Source: Fallopia convolvulus (Eukaryota; Streptophyta; Magnoliopsida; Caryophyllales; Polygonaceae). Taken from it: 64,000 nucleotides of DNA. Of the stretch, positions 56,187 through 64,000 are shown piece by piece. The notes below the pieces were generated by a model. That model saw only the letters and a list, made by a program, of their open reading frames with translations. It did no database searches and was not told the DNA's origin. The position numbers were made by a program, and so were the translations under genes. The DNA lies in contig OZ024720.1 in assembly GCA_964016875.1 (NCBI GenBank), positions 19,704,242-19,768,241 on the forward strand. The letters run 5' to 3'. Within the stretch, counting starts at the first letter, position 1. The number at the start of each line of letters is the position of its first letter.

Positions 56187-59100
56187 GTTAGTCCTCTCTT
56201 GGTCAACAGTAGTGATTTTAATTGACGAAAATGAATGATAAATCTTGATTGATTGCTCATTATCTGATAATATTCTGTATGATTTGTATCACGAAATAGC
56301 TTTTTTAAGTAAATAGATAGCACACTTGAGTCTTGATTATAATCTTAATCTACTTAACCGGTTAGTCCTCTCTTGGTCAACATTAGTGATTTTAATTGAC
56401 GAATATGAATGATAAATCTTGATTGATTGCTCATTATCTGATATTATTCTTATGATTTGTATCACGAAATAGCTTTTTTTTAAGTAAATAGATAGCACAC
56501 TTGAGTCTTGATTATAATCTTAATCTACTTTTGAATAATCCAATTTGCTTATGGTGATTGTGTTCCTAAATGACATATCCTAAAACTTTGTAAGCAGATC
56601 ACTTTATATTTATTCGAGGTTTTGATCTTTTCTTAAGAGTCAAAGAGATTTCTTCTACAAGTTTGGCTATGTTTGAGAGTTTGAGCAATTTCTGCAATCT
56701 GTTTCTGTTTGAAGGTTCTGTAATATTTTCTATTCTCAAATATAGGAGCGATGAAGATACAGAGGATTGTGAGAGGTCCTTGTTCAGTCCATCAAGTGAG
56801 TACGACCATGACAGTTCAGATCCAGACACAGCTAGTTTTAGTGTTAGGCATGAGCACTGTAACCGCAGGTCTTTGGAATCGAGTCCCTCAGACAGCCCAT
56901 CTAGGATCAATGTTAACTCACTTAAAGTTCGACGTTATGTACATCATGAGAAAGCGGGAAATTCAAACTCCCAAAATGAGGGTCCTTCTAAACCAGAGAT
57001 GTTGGCTGAGCCTGAGCAAGAGACCAGGGACTTGGAACATGCTGATGGTTCCACTTATGATACACACATGTTGCAAAATGAGAAGAAGTTTAAAAAGCAA
57101 CTGGATTTTGAGAACAATGATAACATTTGGCTTCCTCCACCTCCCGAAGATGAAAATGATGAGACAGAGAGCAATTATTTTGGATACGATGATGACGATG
57201 ATGAAATTGGAGATTCAGGTGGGATGTTCTCATCAAAAGGTGGTGCTATTAGTTTGTTTTCAGACAAGGAGAAGCAGAGTGAGGAACAAAAGGAGCCCTT
57301 AAAGTCTGTGATACATGGTCACTTCAGAGCTCTTGTATCGGAATTATTGCAAGGAGAGGGCATTAACTACAACAAGCAAACTGAAAATGAGGATTGGCTA
57401 GCAATCATTAGCAATTTGGCATGGCAAGCTGCAAATTTTGTGAAGCCAGATACCAAAAAGGGAGGCAGCATGGATCCCGCTGCCTATGTAAAAATCAAAT
57501 GTGTAGCATCAGGAAGGCCGGACCAAAGGTGCTAAAATATGTGCACATTTTCTTATTTTTGCGCATCTAATTATTTAGTATTTATGGCTGTGGGCTGTGT
57601 TCATTGTGTTTTCTTGTATACTCTTGATGTCATACTCATTTTGTTTTGTTTTTCTTTCCTTCTTGCAGTGCTCTTATAAAGGGAATAGTTTGTACAAAGA
57701 ACATTAAACACAAGAGAATGACTTCACAATACAAACACCCTAAGTTGTTACTCCTTGGAGGATCACTTGAGTATCAAAGAGCTGCTACTGAGCTTGCTTC
57801 TTTCAGCACATTGCTTGAAGAGGTGAACTGCAAAATCAAATGTCTTCTTTTTTGGCTATGTAATTATCCTATGCATATTTATAACGACGCTCCTTGCTTG
57901 TTAAGCAGGAAATGAATCATCTCAAGGTAATTCTTTCTAAGATAGAGGCTCATCGACCAAATGTATTGTTAGTTGAGAAAAGTGTGTCTCCATATGCACA
58001 AGAGTATCTACTTGCAAAGGAAATTTCTTTGGTCTTGAATGTTAAAAGGCATTTGTTGGAGAGGATAGCTCAGTGCAGTGGAGCTTCTATCACTCCTGTT
58101 GATCATATCTCTGTGGCTCGTTTGGGACATTGTGAACTCTTTCGTTTGGAAAGGGTCTCTGAAGAGCTTGAGGTCACTAATCAATCTAATAAGAGACCAT
58201 CAAAAACACTGATGTTCTTTGAAGGATGTCCAAGACGTTTAGGTTGCACGGTAATTACCAAATGGATACTGAGTTAATTTTATCATATTCTGTTTTTCAT
58301 TTGACATTTATGCTAGTTGAACACTTCTGCATTGACGCTATTTCTGACTCAGTGTGCTTACTGTTTATTGTCTAGATCTTGCTGAAAGGTTTGTGTTGTG
58401 ATGAATTAAAGAAGCTTAAGCATGTTGTACAGTATGCAGTATTTGCTGCTTACCATTTATCCTTGGAGACTTCTTTTCTGGCTGATGAGGGTGCTAGTTT
58501 ACCCAAGATGGCATTGCAGCCCGCACCTACTATGCCAGAGGATGCAAATATGGATAATTTGGATACAACTGTGCCTGATTCTGGTGCTGAGTTGCCATCT
58601 CAACGAATAGTTGATGTGTCTATTATAAATGAACTATCTCCAGGGCAATGCATGGAAATTGGTGACTTGGGCTCATCAGTTGAACTCCTTCATTTTGCTT
58701 CTGATGTTGCCCCCATGGATGATCGACTTGACGAGATTTCTGATGGATGTCTTGATGGTCAAATATCTATTGCCTCTGTTGGTTCAGACTCCTTTACAAA
58801 CCCTGATGGGACGTCTTGCTACCCTAGTGTAGTCAGTAGTTTGCAGACAGATCCTCTTGAGGTGGCAGTGCCAGGAGAGCAGCATTCGGATGAGCCTGAA
58901 AGGACTGGTGAACAAGTTTCAAATGAATACTTCTCAGCAGCTGACAGCCATGAAAGCATATTGGTTTCTTTTACTAACCATTGTGTTTTGAAGGGCACTG
59001 TCTGTGAACGTTCTCGGCTCTTGCGCATCAAATTCTATGGCTCGTTTGATAAGCCGCTAGGAAGATATCTTCGTGATGACTTGTTTGATCCAGTATGTGT

Positions 59101-62100
59101 TTGCTATTACGTTTATGCATTTGGTTTGTGCCATCTTTTGATTGAAAAATGCTGTTCCATTTTTTTGTGAATATTTGTCACTTTGCAATTAGGAGTAATT
59201 TTAGACTAATTAAGAACATTTTTCTAATCTCAAATATGGAACTTTCCTTTCAGGCATCTTACTGTCAATCTTGTAAAGAACCTGTTGAGGCACATGTTCA
59301 ATGCTATACTCACCAGCAGGGAAGTCTGACTATAAATGTTAGACGTCTCTCCTCAAACAGGCTTCCTGGACAGCAGGATGGAAAGATTTGGATGTGGCAT
59401 AGGTGCCTTCAGTGTGCACATGAAGATGGAGTCCCACCTGCAACTCGTAGAGTTGTAATGTCTGATGCTGCATGGGGACTTTCTTTTGGGAAGTTCTTGG
59501 AACTCAGCTTCTCTAATCATGCAACTGCAAACCGTATTGCTAACTGTGGTCATTCTCTGCAGAGAGATTGCCTCCGTTTTTATGGGTACATCTTGTCCTT
59601 TAGTCTGTCCTAGTTTTGTTAATAAGCAAGTGATGTGTGTTTGCTAATTACCCTACTAATAAGCAGGTGCGGAGACATGGTTGCATTCTTCCACTATTCA
59701 CCAATTGATATCCTGTCTGTTCATTTACCTCCTTCAATGCTTGAATTTGATGGCCATACTAAACGAGAATGGTTAAAAATGGAAGTTGCTGAGGTGAATT
59801 TTTTTTTTCCTTGTGTTAATTGCTGCGGGCAATTATTGTTGAACTTCCCTAGGTCTTGACAATGACTTCCATATCTCATCCTTTTTTGTACAGCTTAAGA
59901 GTAAAATGAGTATTCTGTATATGGAGATAGCTGGTGTACTTAAGGACATGGAGCAAAAGAGTATGTCTTTGTGCAATGGCCCATCTGATTGTATAGAATA
60001 CATTGTGGCACTGAAAGATCTCCTTTCTGAGGAAAAAAATGACTACTCTGTAAGTGCATGTCTGTAACCAGAAGCGGAATATTTATGATGATTGATGATT
60101 CTAGTCCCTTGATATCTTTCCTTATATGTCTGTATTTGCTTTCATGTTTTGACTGGTACTCATTCCTTGAATGATTCCATGTTTCAAGAGAGGATATTTA
60201 GTTCGCTTCCATTATATATCCAGTGTGGAAAATTCAGTCAATTGAAAATTTTATCTTTCAATATTTGTCAAAGTCAATGTATTCATTTCTTATGCATGCT
60301 TCCAACTGCTGCAAAATTATGCAGTACTTGCATATTTGTTACCAGTTTTAGCCGCGCACATGTTAATGTTGTTTTAGCTGCGCACATGTGCTGATTATTT
60401 GTGGTGGACAATTGTAACCATGAAACTGAAAGCTGGCATTTCTTGTACTTTTCATGGCATTGTCAAAGGATGATATGTTAAATGATTTACTTCTGTGTAC
60501 ACGCTCAATTTAAACATGCTGGTAGCCTGGTAGCCTGTTAGTTAAAATCTGCATGTGGTGAAAGCAAGATACCATAGAGTTGGTTTAGATGATCTAATTT
60601 GATACATGCTCTTCTCCACAGGTTTTTCTCCAGCAAGATACCGAAGATACTTCACTATTTGCTCAGAAAGAAGTTGACATATTGGAACTGAACAATCTTT
60701 GGCATTCCCTTCTAATTAGTTCACATGTTTGGGAGTATCGGCTCTATTCTCTTGATTCTCTCCTTAGGTCTTGTAGCTCCACCTCCGAAGTTTCTCAGGA
60801 TGCATCATTATATTCTCAAATGAGTATTGATTTGTCTTCCAAAGAAATGAAGCCAGAGAATGAGAGAGCAGGAACTGACTCAGACATATCCAAAGCAGAA
60901 TCACCAAAGAAAAATGCTAACCTGGAGCTTACTGCTTCTGAGGAATCCAATGTCAGCTCCCCCTCTTTACTTATCCAGAGTCTGGATGGGGAAGTCTCTG
61001 CAAGTGATGAATCCTCTGAGAGCGTACCATCTTCTGCATCTACTTTGTCAGATAAGATAGATTCTGCATGGACAGGCATGGATCAAAATCCCTTGAAATC
61101 TAATTTTGTGAATCCACTTTCAGATGACCCACATGCTGTCACAAGCCAAGTAAATTTGCCATGCAAAAGGCTCATGGCTCCAGTAAGAGTTTATTCCTTT
61201 GACTCTGCTGTGAGATTAAGGGAAAGACTACACAGGTCATCCCTACCTCCTTCTTCATCATTGCACTTATCAGCAGTCCGGTCTTTCCATTGTTCAAGTG
61301 ATTATAGAAGCATGAATCAATATTCAATATCTGGCATACTAAGAACCTATTCTCAGATTTCTCCTCAAGAAGCCCAAAGGTTTAGTTCTATATTGACTAC
61401 GCCACTGACATATATCTCTGGTGCATCTCATATGCCTGAAGGGGCAAGATTGCTTCTTCCACAGGTGGGTCGTAACAATTTAGTAATTGCAGTTTATGAT
61501 GATGAACCCACTAGCATAATATCATATGCTCTTAGCTCTAAAGAACATGAAGACTGGGTTTGCAATAAGTCAAATGATCTTGAAGGAAGTGCTTCTGTCA
61601 ATGACATCAGCAGAGAGGATCTTACTGCTGCTAGTATATCTACCTGGCCATCTTTTGGATCAATGGATTTAGATTATATGAGCTATGGAAGCTATGGAAC
61701 TGAAGATGCAACCCCCAGAATTGGCAGCTTGTTTTACAGTTCAAAGAAGTCTCCCCACTTGCGTGTTTCATTCGAAGATGACTCTGCTAGCACTATTGGC
61801 AAAGCAAAGTTCTATGTTACTTGTTATTTTGCAAAGCAATTTGACATGCTAAGGAGGAAATGTTGTCCTAATGAAGTAGATTTTGTCTCATCCTTGAGTC
61901 GCTGCAAAAAATGGAGTGCACAAGGTGGGAAGAGTAATGTATATTTTGCAAAATCAATGGATGACAGGTTCATAGTAAAACAAGTGACTAAGACGGAGTT
62001 GGAATCTTTTGAGGAGTTTGCACCTGAATATTTCAAATATTTGACTGATTCTCTCAACTCAAGGAGTCCAACATGTCTTGCAAAAGTACTTGGAATTTAT

Positions 62101-63075
62101 CAGGTCAAGCTTACTTTCATATCTCTTGAGGTCTCTTTAATCTTTCATGTTTAGTTCTTTTTCAATTTTTAGGCTTAGAAAAATTTGTTGTTGCTCTCAC
62201 TGCAGGTTTCTGTGAAGAACCTGAAAGGTGGCAAGGAAACAAAAATGGATTTAATGGTGATGGAGAATCTTTTCTTCAAAAGAACCATATCCAGGATCTA
62301 TGATTTGAAGGGGTCTTCTCGAGCACGTTACAATTCAGACACTACTGGGGCAAATAAAGTGCTTCTAGATATGAATCTCTTGGAAGCATTGAGAACAAAT
62401 CCCATATTTCTAGGAAGCAAAGCAAAAAGAACTCTGGAGAGAGCTGTTTGGAATGATACATCCTTTCTGGCGGTAAGTTCGCTCAATAATCTCATTTCAT
62501 ATGATACCAATTGCATTATTGAAAATGAAATACTGAATTGGTACTAGTTCCTTTGCTTTCTGATATACATCAGCCTGATTCAATTTCTAGAAGCGTGTAT
62601 TACCATATAATATTTCTTCTATAGTTGATATTTTCTAATGGGCATGGTTAGATTACTTAGGACTTGTCTGGTTTTAGCTTTGAGTAACATATTTACAAAA
62701 GCACCACTTTTTAGTTTTCAATTTTTTAGTTGTCAGTTTTTAGAATTAAGGTGAATTCTAGGATATGTCATCTTGGATCTAAATTCAAGTGTTACTTTGC
62801 TCTTGGGTTTGTTATGTTAGTCTGTAGATGTGATGGATTACTCCTTGCTGGTTGGAGTGGACGAGGAGAGGAAAGAGCTTGTTCTTGGGATCATAGATTT
62901 CATGAGGCAGTACACATGGGACAAGCATCTCGAGACGTGGGTCAAGGCATCTGGAATCCTGGGGGGTCCAAAGAACGCTTCACCGACCATAATCTCCCCA
63001 AAGCAGTACAAGAGAAGGTTCCGAAAGGCCATGACAACATACTTTCTGACGGTGCCCGATCAATGGTCATCTTGA
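55735..63075 (+). CDS. FAB1: 1-phosphatidylinositol-3-phosphate 5-kinase, FAB1C/PIKfyve-like
   Basis: Makes PI(3,5)P2 from PI3P on endosomal and vacuolar membranes. Proposed exons: 55735-56186, 56746-57528, 57669-57822, 57909-58250, 58376-59092, 59254-59585, 59667-59793, 59894-60049, 60622-62103, 62206-62472, 62821-63075. All introns are GT-AG, phases agree, and the total is 1688 codons plus TGA. In order: a Cys-rich FYVE-like finger (CKIC ... CRGCGRWLCGSC ... CKFC) lacking the RRHHCR signature; an acidic linker; a chaperonin-like domain (HKRMTSQYKHPKLLLLGG, MNHLKVILSKIEAHRPNVLL, MFFEGCPRRLGCT); the Cys-rich region (YCQSCKEPVEAH, WHRCLQCAHE); and the kinase (CKKWSAQGGKSNVYFAKS, IVKQV, DLKGSSRARY, MDYSLLVGVD, IIDFMRQYTWDKHLE, SPKQYKRRF). 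The start ATG (CCATGGAT) directly precedes the Cys-rich part. Lack of a full FYVE finger suits the FAB1C/FAB1D group. Looks intact. Confidence 0.95.
56182..56530 (+). repeat. Tandem duplication in intron 1 that copies the splice donor
   Basis: Two units of about 174-175 bp (56182-56355 and 56356-56530) are nearly identical. Each starts with ACCGGTTAGTCCTCTCTTGG, so the second holds a second exon-end/donor (GTTAGT at 56361). Use of the second donor would add sequence with an in-frame TGA (56236-56238). Confidence 0.92.
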
Positions 63076-63640
63076 AAACCTTCTTCTTCTTCTTCTTCTT
63101 CCATTTTTATATCATTGAGTCGCCTCTCGATTAATAACTGAGCAGGCGACTCCGGTGTGGCCAGCATATAATATTATAGAGGAGGGGTATTCCCTTCATT
63201 ACACCTTTTTAAGAAGAAAATGTTGAAAGAAAAAAAGAAAGAAAACTTAAAATTGTAATGTTATTATTTGATTTGGTGGGATGAGATGTAAAATGGGAAC
63301 AGAGATCCTAATTGTACGGGCATGTTGTAAACTGTACATGTGCAGAAGTTGGAAATTGGAGAAGGGGGCAAAATTCGAATGATAGGGTTTTTGTGTGCAG
63401 AATTGTCGACTCTTGTAGCCGTTGAAAGGGCGCAAGTGTCAGCCGTCTTTCGAGGCTTTTCATGTTTGACATATCTGTGTGTTATTTGTTCGACACTTGT
63501 CCTCTTAATTTTTCATGGCATGTCTGGCATCGTAACTTCACCTAAATTGAAATCATTTCTGACCCATCAAATATTGAAGTGATGGGAAGTGGGGTTTGAA
63601 GGCGACCCCAAAATGACTAGCTGGGAAAGAGATATTTCTA
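63076..63640 (+). other. 3' UTR and downstream region of the FAB1-like gene
   Basis: A CTT microsatellite at 63081-63103 right after the stop, then A/T-rich sequence. No single clear polyadenylation site can be chosen. The frame at 63340-63582 shows no known domain. Confidence 0.45.
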
Positions 63641-64000
63641 GAGAATTATGGAGATAGAGAAATAAATGATTTATCTAAATGGAATGATATAGATATAGCT
63701 TTGTATCAATTGTCACTCGTTGAAAAGGATTCATAATGAGGACTCCGATTTCCAACAAACTAAATCCGAGAAGGTAGTGAAACGGGTCACAATCAAGGTG
63801 TGAAAGGCGTTCTCTTGAAAGCAATTTGGGCACGAATAAAATTAAAATCTAAAATCTAAAATCTAAAACGAAATGGAATGATATATATATTTTCTTTATA
63901 CTGCTGCTTTAACTTTTGTCAAAGTTTACTAGCTTAGTTCGTAAATGATAGCATGAGCACAGAGAACCGACTAAAATCTAAAATCTGTAGTTAGTTAGAT
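63641..64000. other. Intergenic, right edge
   Basis: No gene seen. TAAAATC repeats (AAAATCTAAAATCTAAAATC) at 63839-63868. Confidence 0.5.

Noticed and set aside
1..64000. CRISPR arrays, operons, phage or pararetrovirus genes
   Set aside because: None seen. The repeats are retroelement or MITE repeats, and all RT-type genes lie in LTR elements with gypsy-type order.

Overview
The window is nuclear DNA of a flowering plant, most likely a eudicot with a large, repeat-rich genome. The signs are one spliced FAB1-type lipid-kinase gene with GT-AG introns, Athila-type and chromovirus-type Ty3/gypsy retrotransposons, Helitrons, Mutator-like and hAT-like MITEs, and AT-rich intergenic DNA. There is no bacterial or organellar gene layout, and I cannot name the species.

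Layout. 1-8145: 3' part of an Athila-like retrotransposon (element A) with broken pol, broken env-like ORF and 3' LTR. It is studded with a near-palindrome GGTCG-NNNN-CGACC. 8606-8970: a small Helitron. About 9650-14419: a diverged solo-like LTR carrying a 1.2 kb Mutator-like MITE (9930-11130). 15691-15760: a tRNA-like relic. 16037-17870: a Helitron on the minus strand with a second Helitron (16789-17222) inside. 18817-19000: an LTR scrap.

19663-54000 is a nested insertion that can be ordered by target-site duplications (TSDs). An RNase H-like coding sequence on the minus strand was split by Athila-like element B (20020-52995, TSD TCTAT). Inside B lies minus-strand element C (21320-25366 plus a broken 5' LTR). 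C's 5' LTR was split by a tandem chromovirus, element E (26025-47090, TSD AAATA). E's integrase was split by element D (35377-40999, TSD AAGGC), a pol-less Athila-like element. The 3' non-coding part of B also took an hAT-like MITE (50412-51003, TSD ATAAGTAT). A second Mutator-like MITE (53076-53882) sits in the same RNase H-like sequence.

54500-63600 holds the only gene that looks functional: an 11-coding-exon FAB1/PIKfyve-like 1-phosphatidylinositol-3-phosphate 5-kinase (1688 codons when the exons are added, phase consistent throughout). Its first coding intron carries a tandem duplication that copies the 5' splice site. A 27-codon hydrophobic upstream ORF lies in the presumed leader.

No autonomous element is intact. 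A, B, C and D share a long non-coding 3' region and a motif following the pol position, so C and D probably depend on an autonomous Athila relative for their proteins. The most unusual signals are the paired 20-21 bp spaced palindromes of element A, the GC-rich palindromic islands at the same place upstream of the TATA box in the LTRs of several families, an ORF of unknown function kept in pol-less elements C and D, and a block of near-identity in E that crosses an internal/LTR boundary.
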